From positions 1 to 64,000 of the forward strand of contig NZ_JAUHTQ010000012.1 in assembly GCF_030418165.1 (NCBI RefSeq): a stretch of 64,000 nucleotides of DNA. Reading direction: 5' to 3'. This document shows, in pieces, positions 33,286-41,525 of the stretch; the first letter of the stretch is position 1; each line of letters starts with the position of its first letter. Source of the DNA: Ureibacillus aquaedulcis. GTDB lineage: Bacteria > Bacillota > Bacilli > Bacillales_A > Planococcaceae. The notes under the pieces are model-generated. The model saw only the letters and a list, made by a program, of their open reading frames with translations. It ran no database searches and was not told the DNA's origin. Position numbers and translations under genes: made by a program.

Positions 33286-33834
33286 TTGAAACGTTACAAT
33301 GATACGACTTATGCGCTACTAGGAATATTAACTACGGAATGCAGATCTGGTTACTCCATTAAGCAATTTATCGATCGGAGCTTAAACCATTTTTGGAAAA
33401 TTAGTTATGGCCAAATCTACCCTACTTTAAAATTAATTGTTCAAGAAGAATTGGCAGAAGTTCGCACTGCCTCTACTCCGGGCAAACCTGACAAAAATGA
33501 GTACTACCTTACTTCAAAAGGGATCGAAACACTCAAAAATTGGCTGGAGCAGCCGATCGAGCAATTGCCGATTGAGCGAAATGAAATTTTGCTTAAATTA
33601 TTTTTCGGCCGCTATCAATCTCATGAAAATCAAATTCTCCTGCTGCAGAATTATAAGCAGGAGCTTGAAAAGCGTTATGCAACTTATCTTTCTATCGAGC
33701 AGGCAATTATTCAGCATGAGAATCATGACGAGAACTCGGATTACTGGCTCTTCACTTTAGATTATGGAAAAAGAACAACTCAAGCTGCAATCGACTGGTG
33801 TGAATTTACTCTTAAGAAACTACCTATGGGGTGA
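33286..33834 (+). CDS. PadR-family transcriptional regulator
   Basis: A 182-residue regulator with an N-terminal PadR winged helix (TTYALLGILTTECRSGYSIKQF, ISYGQIYPTLKLI and STPGKPDKNEYYLTSKG wing, about 5-85) and a helical C-terminal VirR-like dimerisation domain with a long helix QILLLQNYKQELEKRYATYLS. TTG 33286 follows AGGTG by eight bases; GTG 33277, three codons earlier, overlaps that site. A 28-bp palindrome precedes it. The DUF4188 gene starts 7 nt after its stop, so the pair is one operon and the neighbour is its likely target. Confidence 0.88.
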   Translation: MKRYNDTTYALLGILTTECRSGYSIKQFIDRSLNHFWKISYGQIYPTLKLIVQEELAEVRTASTPGKPDKNEYYLTSKGIETLKNWLEQPIEQLPIERNEILLKLFFGRYQSHENQILLLQNYKQELEKRYATYLSIEQAIIQHENHDENSDYWLFTLDYGKRTTQAAIDWCEFTLKKLPMG

Positions 33835-33840
33835 TTAAGA

Positions 33841-34314
33841 ATGGTCAAACAGATTTTTACGGGGCGTTATACGATTGATCATACAGAGGATATTGTCGTT
33901 TTCATCATTGGCATGCGGATCAACAAGCGACTGGCCATGCATAAGTGGCTGCCGGTATTTAATGCGATGCCCGGAATGATCAGAGAACTCTATACAAACA
34001 AAGAGGAACTGGGATTCTTATCGATGGAAAGCTATTTTGGACTTAGAACCACTGTCATGATCCAATATTGGCGTTCAACTGATGAACTGCTTTCTTATGC
34101 AAAAAATGAAAAGCATCTGGCAGCATGGAAAAATTTCAACCAAAAAACAAGGAACAATGATGCTGTTGGGGTCTACCATGAAACTTATCAAGTAAACAAA
34201 AATAATTATGAATCCATTTATGTCAATATGCCTCAATATGGGCTGGGCAAGGCATTGAAGCATATTCCTATTACAGTGGAAAAAAATTCTGCACGGCAAC
34301 GTCTTAATTATTGA
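33841..34314 (+). CDS. DUF4188 domain protein
   Basis: A 157-residue soluble protein of the DUF4188 family. Family features are RINKRLAMHKWLPVFNAMPGMIRELY, ESYFGLRTTVMIQYWRSTDEL and YAKNEKHLAAWKNFNQ, consistent with a dimeric alpha+beta barrel fold like monooxygenases of the ABM type. Enzymatic function is not established. It is co-transcribed with the PadR regulator 7 nt upstream, a common pairing that suggests a role in detoxifying a small ligand sensed by PadR. Confidence 0.83.
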   Translation: MVKQIFTGRYTIDHTEDIVVFIIGMRINKRLAMHKWLPVFNAMPGMIRELYTNKEELGFLSMESYFGLRTTVMIQYWRSTDELLSYAKNEKHLAAWKNFNQKTRNNDAVGVYHETYQVNKNNYESIYVNMPQYGLGKALKHIPITVEKNSARQRLNY

Positions 34315-34321
34315 ACTTACC

Positions 34322-34356
34322 GGGTCCGCGAACCCTTTGTAAAAGTTCGTGGACCC
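34322..34356. repeat. 12-bp-arm hairpin between convergent genes
   Basis: GGGTCCGCGAAC (34322-34333) pairs with GTTCGTGGACCC (34345-34356), one mismatch. There is no T run on either side. It sits between the convergent DUF4188 and APH-like genes and may act as a weak bidirectional stop. Confidence 0.5.
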
Positions 34357-34362
34357 CTACTC

Positions 34363-35187
34363 CTAAATAGTGCTCCTCAAATACCCCAAGACCTCATTCA
34401 TTTCCTTTGCATCCTCTGCTCCATCCTCTACCGCCCACAGCACCTGAACGGTTAAAAGTGCAATCGCTGCTTTTCTTAGACGCTGCTCGTCCAATAATTG
34501 CATTTGTGCCATTTGCTTCACTCGGGTTTCCAGCAACTCCAAATCTCCATTTAGATCGTTAAATAAAAACGAAATATAGTCAAAATAAATATCCCCCTGC
34601 ACGCCTTTGGGATCAATGGCCAGCCACCCCCGTTCGTGATCGTGGAGGATATTTTCATGATGCAAATCCCCATGCAGATGCACATTTCCAGCTGAAGTGT
34701 CTTCAATTTCCTTTTTATAGCGAAGTGCCCATTCAATATGCTCCTGTGTGATAAAGTCATTTGGAACCGGATTAACTAGCGCATGAAACCAATTATGTAT
34801 AGAGGGCAATTCTTTTGATGCCTGTCTGTTTAACTTGTTCCATACTTCTAAATAGATGTCTGTTTGAGCTTCCTTTTCAACCTCTTTTAGCATCCTGCCT
34901 GGCTGAAGCCGTTCCAGCAAAATGCCGCCAAGCGTCTCATCATTCTTATACAAAATCACGAAGCCCTCACCTTGAAACGCTTCTGTCGCCTGTATTTCAT
35001 TCGAAAAGTCATTCATTGCATCTTGTACGTAGGCTACATAATTGTAGGATAAATTGGACGGCTCACCCTCTATTGTTACCCCCCACTGATTGCATAACCT
35101 TTCAAGCGTCTCCGGCAATTGCCTCAGCCACTGCTCTCCCTCATTTCCAAAAGCTGCTTTGATCTTTTCCTCAAATCGTGTATTCAC
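34363..35187 (-). CDS. Aminoglycoside/hydroxyurea-type kinase missing its ATP-binding lysine segment
   Basis: A 274-residue protein of the APH(6)/hydroxyurea-kinase type. The catalytic loop LHGDLHHENIL (His172, Asp174, Asn179) and the metal site WLAIDPKG (Asp192) are intact. In the N-lobe, YNYVAYVQDAM (about 48-58) runs directly into NDFSNEIQATEAFQGEGF. In relatives about 12 residues lie between these points and include the xVLK/xIVK strand with the ATP-anchoring lysine. An in-frame deletion is therefore likely and the enzyme may be inactive or altered. Resistance function should not be assumed. Start ATG 35187; no operon partner. Confidence 0.78.
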   Translation of the reverse strand: MNTRFEEKIKAAFGNEGEQWLRQLPETLERLCNQWGVTIEGEPSNLSYNYVAYVQDAMNDFSNEIQATEAFQGEGFVILYKNDETLGGILLERLQPGRMLKEVEKEAQTDIYLEVWNKLNRQASKELPSIHNWFHALVNPVPNDFITQEHIEWALRYKKEIEDTSAGNVHLHGDLHHENILHDHERGWLAIDPKGVQGDIYFDYISFLFNDLNGDLELLETRVKQMAQMQLLDEQRLRKAAIALLTVQVLWAVEDGAEDAKEMNEVLGYLRSTI

Positions 35188-35231
35188 CTTTATTCTCCTT
35201 TTTATGTATCAAGTAGACTGTATGTATTGTT

Positions 35232-35679
35232 TTAATTAGTTTTAGGCAACAAAGGTAAAAAATGCTCAGTAAAGGTTTCATCGACCGTTTCAAGGTGTAC
35301 AGTCGTCCCGATGAGTCCCCTATGATTGCTCTTTAAAGTCCCTGTTCCATTTTCATATAACAACAATTGCATTCTATCGCCCTCTTTATTTTCAAAAGTT
35401 AGCTTATAATGGTTCTTTGTCTCTTTCACATTTTTCACTTTACGTACATCCATGTTTAGAAGAATTTCTAGCTCCTCCTGAACTTTATCCTTATCTCTGG
35501 TATCGTAAACTTCCGTCTCTGGGTACGAGATTAAAAACATATGATTTAAAGAAGGTTTGTCAATAGTGTTTGTTACATCGGCAATTCCCATTAATTTTAC
35601 TGGTTGCGCTAAATAATTTTCACGAATAAAATACGCTGCAAATGAACAAAATCCCCACTCCAATGAATACCCTTTTCAT
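35232..35679 (-). pseudogene. Small exported protein gene with N-terminal frameshift
   Basis: ATG 35679, four bases after GGAGGAAATTG-type sequence, starts a clear signal peptide, MKRVFIGVGILFICSVFYS, which runs into TGA at once. Another frame picks up at ENYLAQPVKLMGIADVTN and continues to TAA 35232 with good coding character (MFLISYPETEVYDTRDKDKV, RMQLLLYENGTGTL). A single base change near 35625 joins signal and body into a protein of about 148 residues. Without it, translation would have to use TTG 35663 with no ribosome site. The function is unknown. Confidence 0.6.
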
Positions 35680-35798
35680 CAATTTCCTCCACTCTTCATC
35701 ATCCCGGTTAACCGATAAAATCTTTAATACCTCTATAACGATTCAACCTCCATCACTGGAATCCCTTCATACGAAACACCCTAAGTAAATATAAAAAA

Positions 35799-35834
35799 AC
35801 CTCCAGCACTATATTAAAAATAGTGTTGGAGGTC
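35799..35834 (-). terminator. Terminator of small acidic lipoprotein gene
   Basis: ACCTCCAGCACTAT pairs with ATAGTGTTGGAGGT, one G-T pair, around a short loop; on the minus strand TTTTTTT follows. Confidence 0.8.
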
Positions 35835-35871
35835 ATCTTGCTTTAGGCGATGCTTCATCTCCTAAAAATAC

Positions 35872-36018
35872 CTATTCATCATCAACTTCGCCGTCACCGA
35901 TTTCATCTTCCTCTTCTACATCTTCAATCTCTTCATTGTCGTCAGGTGCTTCATCGCCACAAGCGACCAATGAGAACATCGAAAACGTTAAGAACATCAT
36001 CAAGAGCAACTTTTTCAT
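35872..36018 (-). CDS. Small acidic lipoprotein, 48 residues
   Basis: A frame from ATG 36018 to TAG 35872. The first 20 residues, MKKLLLMMFLTFSMFSLVAC, are a type II signal peptide ending in the lipobox LVAC, with Cys20 as the first residue of the mature chain. The remaining 28 residues are almost all Asp/Glu (DDNEEIEDVEEEDEIGDGE). GGAGGTTATC lies upstream and a strong terminator lies downstream. Mature product would be a lipid anchor with an acidic tail on the outer face of the membrane. Its function is unknown; cation binding is a guess. Confidence 0.75.
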   Translation of the reverse strand: MKKLLLMMFLTFSMFSLVACGDEAPDDNEEIEDVEEEDEIGDGEVDDE

Positions 36019-36115
36019 CCTGGGATAACCTCCTTTATCTAGGAGCTTTCCCCATATCTTTTCAAAGTAACCTTAATGATGTGAATTTATTTAAAACAAA
36101 TCTAGTTGACCTGAC

Positions 36116-36469
36116 CTATCTATACAAGTTAAATAAAGCTCCGATTTGTCTAACAATATTGATTCCTTCTGATACTTTGCCTGCATGGTCCATCATTCGA
36201 TTCATGTCCGGCAATCTTCTTCTTGGTCCTTGTTGCGGTTGTTGTTGATAGCCCTGATGCTGTTGCGGATACCCTTGTGGTGGTTGCGGGTAGCCTTGTT
36301 GGTGTTGCTGGTGACCTTGTTGGTGCTGCTGATTATACAGGTAAGGATTTTCTGGTCTATTTATTTCGCTATGTGGTCCAAAATTTGGTCTATACGGTGG
36401 TGGAACCTGGCCCCTCCTTGGATTTTGCGGGAATGCTCTTCTTCTCTGTTCAGGCGGATAATACGACAT
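36116..36469 (-). CDS. Gln/Pro-rich protein, YppG/YqfQ-like
   Basis: A 117-residue protein in three parts: a basic N-terminus with several Arg (PEQRRRAFPQNPRRG), a repetitive middle rich in Gln, Gly, Tyr and His (QQHQQGYPQPPQGYPQQ, about 45-80), and a C-terminal helix MDHAGKVSEGINIVRQIGAL. The combination recalls Bacillus YppG or YqfQ/VrrA coat-associated proteins, but the match is loose. ATG 36469 lies about nine bases after GGGGGTGA; a GTG four codons upstream is part of that site. The low-complexity repeat may vary in length between strains. Confidence 0.55.
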   Translation of the reverse strand: MSYYPPEQRRRAFPQNPRRGQVPPPYRPNFGPHSEINRPENPYLYNQQHQQGHQQHQQGYPQPPQGYPQQHQGYQQQPQQGPRRRLPDMNRMMDHAGKVSEGINIVRQIGALFNLYR

Positions 36470-36602
36470 TTCTCTACTCACCCCCTATTAGGATTCTTCT
36501 TTTTCTCTAGTATATGAGGCAACTTTCTTATGGCTTAGACTCTACAAAGGCAAAATCCCTAATAAAGGAAATTTTAGTGAGCATCACATATCGCCGTAAA
36601 GT

Positions 36603-36640
36603 AAAATAACCCATCCCGACTTTGATCGGATGGGTTATCT
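36603..36640 (-). terminator. Terminator of SLH-protein gene
   Basis: AACCCATCCCGA pairs with TCGGATGGGTT; on the minus strand the stem is followed by ATTTTAC. Confidence 0.65.
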
Positions 36641-36691
36641 CGTGTTCAATGTCTCTTTACGAGAGTCATACCTTATCTATTTAGCCTTCAT

Positions 36692-38014
36692 TTACTGCGG
36701 ATATAATTCAGCTGGAACATTCCATAAATGCCCGGAGTTGTTCGCGTATATTCCCATGATGATATCCTGGTCAACATACTTGTAAATATAGATTTTTTCT
36801 CCATTGTCCTGGGCAGTTTTCAGAAGTTCGACCTTTTGACCTTGCTGATCTAGATAGGGTTTTATTTCTTCCCACGATAGGTTCACGGGTTCTTCTTCAA
36901 CCGAAACCCATTTATAGTGGTCCATTACCCACTTTCCATTTTCTTTTACCACCGTATAGTAGATTGTACTGCCACTGGAAATCATATTATCCAATTCAAT
37001 GCTGGACGCTACAAATCGGTCGCCCGTATTTTCATGTAAAGTGAATTGAATATCTAGATTCTCTTGTGGATAAGGGGGCATGTCACACGAGCAGAAGAAT
37101 TCATCTTTCACCGTTTTCAGGAATCCGTCCGTGAAGTCTTCAGATGCGTAATTTAACAATTCCGGTCTTAGAATTTTAAAATCTGGCGGGTTATCAAAGG
37201 ACCAGTTATGTTCTTCCCCTAATCGATTGAATGTCTCTACAATTCCAGACATTAGCTCACCGACAATTTCTTTGGCTTCATCTTCTGTCACTTTATTCAA
37301 ATCTGTATCAACGATCGCTTCCTCTTTTTTCACTAACTCATCGAAAGAGGAGTCCTTGTTTTCTTGATAAGTACTGGAAGCCACTTCACTTACTTCATCC
37401 AAGTGCTGCCCAGTCATGTTGTATAAAAAGGTAACGGCTTCTGCTCGAGTAAGTTCATTTTCCGAACCAAAATACCGCAGAACGTCATTTTTTTGGCCTA
37501 TGTTTTGACCTTTTGATATTTTATGATCTAGTAAAAAATCTATTGATTGCGTTAAATCCAAATCATCATGTGCTAAATAAACTAAGGCTTGCGCCACTTC
37601 ACCACGTTTGACTGGTTGATTGCGGATCGACTGTTCGGCATACCCATTCAAGGGTACTCCATAGGCAGCTAGTGAATAATATGCCTCATCTGACCAATGT
37701 TCAGTTGGCTTACTGTTTTTTTGCTGTGTGTTGTTTACCGATTCTAAATTAAAGAAGTCTTTTAACATCGCAGCAAACTGTGCCTCCGTGACTTTGTCGG
37801 CCGGACCGAATTCCCCATTTTTATAACCACTCACTATTCCTTGTTCATTTGCCCAAGCGACTGCTTCGTATGCAAAGTGATTAGCTTTTACGTCTGGGAA
37901 GCCTGATACCTGTTTATTTGAAAGCCCTTCTACAGAGGAATTTGCTGCCAGAGCATTAGACTGGAGACCAACAGCAAGACAACATAAAATAATTATTCCC
38001 AAAAACTTTTTCAT
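36692..38014 (-). CDS. Exported S-layer-homology (SLH) domain protein
   Basis: A 440-residue secreted cell-wall protein. The signal peptide (MKKFLGIIILCCLAVGLQSNALA) is cleaved after ALA. SLH modules follow at about 40-215: FPDVKANHFAYEAVAWANEQGIVSGY, then HWSDEAYYSLAAYGVPLNGY and TRAEAVTFLYNMTGQ with the TRAE motif. The C-terminal half (about 255-440) has no recognised domain, but strands such as TIYYTVVKENGKWVMDHYKW resemble NTF2-like/DUF4829 folds. It probably attaches to secondary cell-wall polymer. ATG 38014 follows AGGGGAGGA. Confidence 0.85.
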   Translation of the reverse strand: MKKFLGIIILCCLAVGLQSNALAANSSVEGLSNKQVSGFPDVKANHFAYEAVAWANEQGIVSGYKNGEFGPADKVTEAQFAAMLKDFFNLESVNNTQQKNSKPTEHWSDEAYYSLAAYGVPLNGYAEQSIRNQPVKRGEVAQALVYLAHDDLDLTQSIDFLLDHKISKGQNIGQKNDVLRYFGSENELTRAEAVTFLYNMTGQHLDEVSEVASSTYQENKDSSFDELVKKEEAIVDTDLNKVTEDEAKEIVGELMSGIVETFNRLGEEHNWSFDNPPDFKILRPELLNYASEDFTDGFLKTVKDEFFCSCDMPPYPQENLDIQFTLHENTGDRFVASSIELDNMISSGSTIYYTVVKENGKWVMDHYKWVSVEEEPVNLSWEEIKPYLDQQGQKVELLKTAQDNGEKIYIYKYVDQDIIMGIYANNSGHLWNVPAELYPQ

Positions 38015-38260
38015 AGAGTCCTCCCCTAGCACTTTTATACTTTTTAATTTTATCCATTATATAAATCTATGTTACATCCACCCAAAACATTCTCATATCT
38101 TCCAGCAATACTAGTAATAGAGGAGAAACTCATCGTCCATAGTCACTTTGCACCCCTACCTTTCACTTATTTTCCCTAAATTTTTATGTATAAAACCTAT
38201 AGCCTTTTACATGGGATATAATGGATATGTGATATTATTTCAATTTAAAATGGAGGGTCT

Positions 38261-39649
38261 ATGAAAACATTAATTCGTGGTGAAAAAGTAAATATCTCTG
38301 ATTATACTTCTGCAACACAGCTTGAAGTGGAAGTGCATGTCTCTTCAAATTTCGAGACTGATATTACGTGTTTTGGGCTAGACCAGCAAAAACAGCTTAC
38401 CGACGATCAATATATGATTTTTTACAATCAATTAAATTCCCCATCCAGTGAAATACAGCTTCAGAACCTTGGGAATGGCAGCGGAACATTTCTCATTGAT
38501 TTAGCGAAAATCCCTTCTTCCATCCAATATCTCGTTTTCACGGCAGCAATCGATGGCAATGGAACAATGGGAACGATTCAAGACGGTTTCCTTAAAGTCA
38601 AGGCGGGAAATCAAACACTGCTTGACTATTCTTTTAATGGCAATGATTTCAAAAATGAAAAAGCCGTCATCATAACAGAGATTTACAATTATAAATCTCT
38701 TTGGAAGGTGTCGTCTGTTGGAAGTGGATTTGACGGAGGCCTGGGTGCTTTATTAGCAAGCTTCGGTGGTACGGCTTCAGAAACGCAGACTCAAAATGAA
38801 GCGCCAGCACCTTCTCCATCAATCGCTTCAACAAATCCAACAGCATCAATACCACCTGCTGCTCCAGTACTCGATAAAAAGGTGCTGCTGGAGAAGAAGA
38901 TGGCGCAACAGGCACCGAAACTTCTGGATCTTTCAAAGAAAGCCAAAATTTCATTGGAAAAAGTAGGGCTGCAAGATCACACCGGGAAGGTTGCCCTTTG
39001 CTTGGATATTTCCGGGTCCATGTCACAAATGTACCGTTCCGGCAAGATCCAGGAATTTGTGGAACGGATTCTGGCTCTGGGTACCCGCTTTGACGATGAC
39101 GGTTCCATCGATATCTTCTTATTCGGCAAAAATGCCCATGACGCAGGAGAAATCACGATTGATAACTTTAACGGCTCCGTGGATCGATTAATTCGTGAAT
39201 ACCCGCTCGAAGGCAATACTTTCTACGGCAAAGCAATGAAAATTATCCGCAAACATTATTTTGGACATGGTGGCAAACGCGATAAACCATATTCTCAAAA
39301 ACACCCGATTTACGTGATGTTTGTAACGGATGGTGCCCCTTTTGATAAGGCTGATGCATCGAGCCATATCCAGCACTCATCGTACGAACCCATCTTCTGG
39401 CAGTTCATGGCCATTGGGAAATCCAATAAAAGTGCTAAAAAGAAAGGTGGTTTCTTCAGTAGTATTTTCCAATCCGATTTCACGTTCCTTGAGCAACTAG
39501 ATAATTTAAGCGGCCGCTATGTCGATAACGCCAACTTCTTCAGTGTGGAAGATCCGCTGGAGCTTTCGGATACTGAACTCTATGATCTACTGATGGCAGA
39601 ATATCCAGGCTGGGTGAAGAGCGCTTCCCAAAAGGGCTTGACCCAGTAA
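38261..39649 (+). CDS. TerD-VWA fusion protein of the Ter stress system
   Basis: A 462-residue cytoplasmic protein. Residues 1-175 are a TerD domain (SSNFETDITCFGLDQQKQL, VFTAAIDGNGTMGTIQDG and VSSVGSGFDGGLGALLASFG ending); 175-235 is a Pro/Ala/Gln linker; 240-455 is a von Willebrand A domain with an intact metal site CLDISGSMS (Asp249), later VTDGAPFD. TerF-like proteins have this order. Its neighbour 16 nt downstream carries a second VWA domain. Both likely work with the TerD paralogues at 46-48 kb in metal-dependent stress assemblies. It starts at ATG 38261 after GGAGGGTCT. Confidence 0.92.
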   Translation: MKTLIRGEKVNISDYTSATQLEVEVHVSSNFETDITCFGLDQQKQLTDDQYMIFYNQLNSPSSEIQLQNLGNGSGTFLIDLAKIPSSIQYLVFTAAIDGNGTMGTIQDGFLKVKAGNQTLLDYSFNGNDFKNEKAVIITEIYNYKSLWKVSSVGSGFDGGLGALLASFGGTASETQTQNEAPAPSPSIASTNPTASIPPAAPVLDKKVLLEKKMAQQAPKLLDLSKKAKISLEKVGLQDHTGKVALCLDISGSMSQMYRSGKIQEFVERILALGTRFDDDGSIDIFLFGKNAHDAGEITIDNFNGSVDRLIREYPLEGNTFYGKAMKIIRKHYFGHGGKRDKPYSQKHPIYVMFVTDGAPFDKADASSHIQHSSYEPIFWQFMAIGKSNKSAKKKGGFFSSIFQSDFTFLEQLDNLSGRYVDNANFFSVEDPLELSDTELYDLLMAEYPGWVKSASQKGLTQ

Positions 39650-39665
39650 AATTAGGAGGAGCAAA

Positions 39666-40334
39666 ATGTCTACTATCTCTTTAAGAAAAGATAAGGTAAA
39701 AGTTGTACTAGAAAAGAAAAAATTAACCGGTGTCCGCGCAAAAGTTGGACTCGTTCTGGATATTTCCGGTTCAATGCGCCGTTTATACAAAATCGGCGAA
39801 GTGCAGGAAGCTGTCGAGCGGATCGCCGCTGTTGCTTCCCAGTTTGATGACGATGGTTCCTTGGATATCTGGGTGTATGACAATGAATTCGCACGACTGC
39901 CGGAGGTTACCGAGCATAACCTGCTTGGCTATGTTGAAAAGAACATCCTTAATAACGAAGACATTCATAAATTCGGACGCAACGATGAACCCCAAGTAAT
40001 GGCGGATGTTATTAAAAAATACACGCTGGAAGAAACTTCAGAAGAACCCGTTTTCTTAATCTTTATCAATGACGGCGGCTGTAAACCTGGCATTAAGAAA
40101 TTTATTGTGGAATCATCAACGAAACCAATCTTTTGGCAATTTGTCGGCATCGGCGATTCCAATTTTGATGTCCTCCGAAAACTGGATACAATGGAAGGAC
40201 GCCTGATTGACAACGCAAATTTCTTCCACTTTGAAGATATCGAAAAAATCACCGACGAACAGCTCTACGAAAACCTTTTGGACGAATTCCCCTCCTGGCT
40301 TGCAGAAGCTAAGGAAAAAGGGATTTTGAAGTAA
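39666..40334 (+). CDS. VWA-domain protein (TerF/TerY-like)
   Basis: A 222-residue protein made almost entirely of a von Willebrand A domain. MIDAS residues: LVLDISGSMRR (Asp32, Ser34, Ser36) and later IFINDGGCKPG. It is clearly a paralogue of the VWA half of the preceding protein, sharing FDDDGSxDI, PIFWQFxxIGxSN, GRxxDNANFF and the terminal P-W-x-x-x-A. AGGAGGAGC precedes ATG 39666. The two form a bicistronic unit ended by the terminator at 40348. Confidence 0.9.
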   Translation: MSTISLRKDKVKVVLEKKKLTGVRAKVGLVLDISGSMRRLYKIGEVQEAVERIAAVASQFDDDGSLDIWVYDNEFARLPEVTEHNLLGYVEKNILNNEDIHKFGRNDEPQVMADVIKKYTLEETSEEPVFLIFINDGGCKPGIKKFIVESSTKPIFWQFVGIGDSNFDVLRKLDTMEGRLIDNANFFHFEDIEKITDEQLYENLLDEFPSWLAEAKEKGILK

Positions 40335-40347
40335 GAGGATTTGCCTG

Positions 40348-40381
40348 AACCTTGTTAAGCTTGGCTTAGCAAGGTTTTTTA
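40348..40381 (+). terminator. Terminator of TerD-VWA operon
   Basis: AACCTTGTTAAGC pairs with GCTTAGCAAGGTT, one mismatch, followed by TTTT. Confidence 0.8.
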
Positions 40382-40459
40382 TTTTGTGGAGAAATTTTGG
40401 GTTGTGGGATTTTTATATTTTTTTGTTATTTTGAGTGATTTTTTGATTGCGGATTCTGA

Positions 40460-40563
40460 AGTGGCTAGATTATCGGGAAAAGTGGCTAGTTTTCGACAAA
40501 AAGTGGCTAGATTATCGGGAAAAGCGGCTAGATTAATTCAAAAAGTGGCTAGATTAATTCTCT
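40460..40563. repeat. Tandem array of five 21-bp units
   Basis: Units at 40460-40480, 40481-40501, 40502-40522, 40523-40543 and 40544-40563 follow AGTGGCTAGATTATCGGGAA plus A; units 1 and 3 are identical. A plus-strand frame reads as heptads (KVARLSG-KVASFRQ), but it starts right after a terminator without a ribosome site. Period and AGTGG head match the other arrays in this window. Confidence 0.65.
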
Positions 40564-40727
40564 GTGCAAACTTTCCTATTCTTTACCCTGATCTAATCAT
40601 AAAATATATTCTCATCATTTCCCACTATTTTATTCACTGGTTTTCCACCTAACATCTAACAATTTTCCACGGTATAAAAAAGCGATTCAAAATCAAAATA
40701 AGTAGCGTGATAAGGAGGTGTGAAGTA

Positions 40728-41357
40728 ATGAAAAAATTAGCGAGCTTACTTCTATTTTGTGGCCTATTCCTGTTTTCGTTCAGTGATACGACTCATGGAC
40801 AAGGTGTCACGATGTACAAGGAGCCACCTTTTGAATATTATAAGGTCTCCAAAGGGGATACTTTCTGGTTCATTGCCAAACGTTACGGGCTGGATTATAG
40901 GGAATTGATGAGGCTGAATCCAACGGTCGATCCGCTGAATATGCAAGTTGGGTCAACGATTCGATTAAAGGGATCAGGTACCTCTGTCGCAAGCTTTGAA
41001 GAAGAAGTGGTTCGCTTAGTGAATGTTGAAAGACAAAAAAGTGGATTGCGTCCCCTCCTTCATCGGGCGGATGTGAAAAATGTTGCCGAAAAGAAGGCGA
41101 TGGATATGATCAACAGCAACTATTTCAGTCATACGAGCCCGAACTATGGAAGTCCTTTCGATATGTTGAAGACTTTCGGCATTTCTTATAGAGCTGCAGC
41201 TGAGAACATCGCTAAAGGACAAAGGTCTCCACAGGAGGTAATGAATTCCTGGTTGAATTCTTCCGGACACAGGGCCAATATTTTAAATGGCCAATACAAC
41301 GGGATTGGTGTCGGTTACTATAACGGCGCATGGGTGCAGATGTTTGTTCAGTCTTAA
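40728..41357 (+). CDS. Secreted LysM-CAP protein (YkwD/SafA-like)
   Basis: A 209-residue exported protein. The signal peptide (KKLASLLLFCGLFLFSF, cleaved near THGQG) is followed by a LysM domain at about 35-80 (YKVSKGDTFWFIAKRYGLDYRELMRLNP), which binds peptidoglycan, and a CAP/SCP-PR1 domain at about 90-209 with LVNVERQKSGL, NYFSHTSPNYGSPF, AENIAKGQ and HRANILNGQYNGIGVGY. This combination resembles YkwD and spore/cell-wall proteins. ATG 40728 follows AAGGAGGTG; a frame seven residues longer exists. Monocistronic. Confidence 0.92.
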   Translation: MKKLASLLLFCGLFLFSFSDTTHGQGVTMYKEPPFEYYKVSKGDTFWFIAKRYGLDYRELMRLNPTVDPLNMQVGSTIRLKGSGTSVASFEEEVVRLVNVERQKSGLRPLLHRADVKNVAEKKAMDMINSNYFSHTSPNYGSPFDMLKTFGISYRAAAENIAKGQRSPQEVMNSWLNSSGHRANILNGQYNGIGVGYYNGAWVQMFVQS

Positions 41358-41361
41358 AAAC

Positions 41362-41390
41362 AAGTAGCCGTCACATAAGGGCGGCTACTT
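41362..41390 (+). terminator. Terminator of LysM-CAP gene
   Basis: AAGTAGCCG (41362-41370) pairs perfectly with CGGCTACTT (41382-41390); a short T-rich tail follows. Confidence 0.75.
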
Positions 41391-41492
41391 TCATTTAGTG
41401 TGCGTGATAATCTCACACTAGTTTTACCTTCTGCAGTTTCACATAAATTGCGAGAGCTTTTAAGAAGGTTCGAGGCTCTTAATATTTGTAGT

Positions 41493-41524
41493 TTATCTGA
41501 ATCGCATACCATGGATTCAGATAA
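41493..41524 (-). terminator. 11-bp inverted repeat at the end of the Ter module operon
   Basis: TTATCTGAATC (41493-41503) and GATTCAGATAA (41514-41524) are perfect arms that end two bases from the HAD gene stop. There is no strong T run, so it may protect the mRNA 3' end rather than terminate. Confidence 0.45.
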
Positions 41525-41525
41525 G

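Noticed and set aside
38670-39026. A 118-codon minus-strand frame within the TerD-VWA gene
   Set aside because: It is a complement of a well-supported coding region with no initiation signal.
40386-40652. Eighty-eight-codon frame with a VARLSGK heptad
   Set aside because: It starts directly after a terminator without a ribosome site; the heptad is a by-product of a 21-bp tandem repeat.
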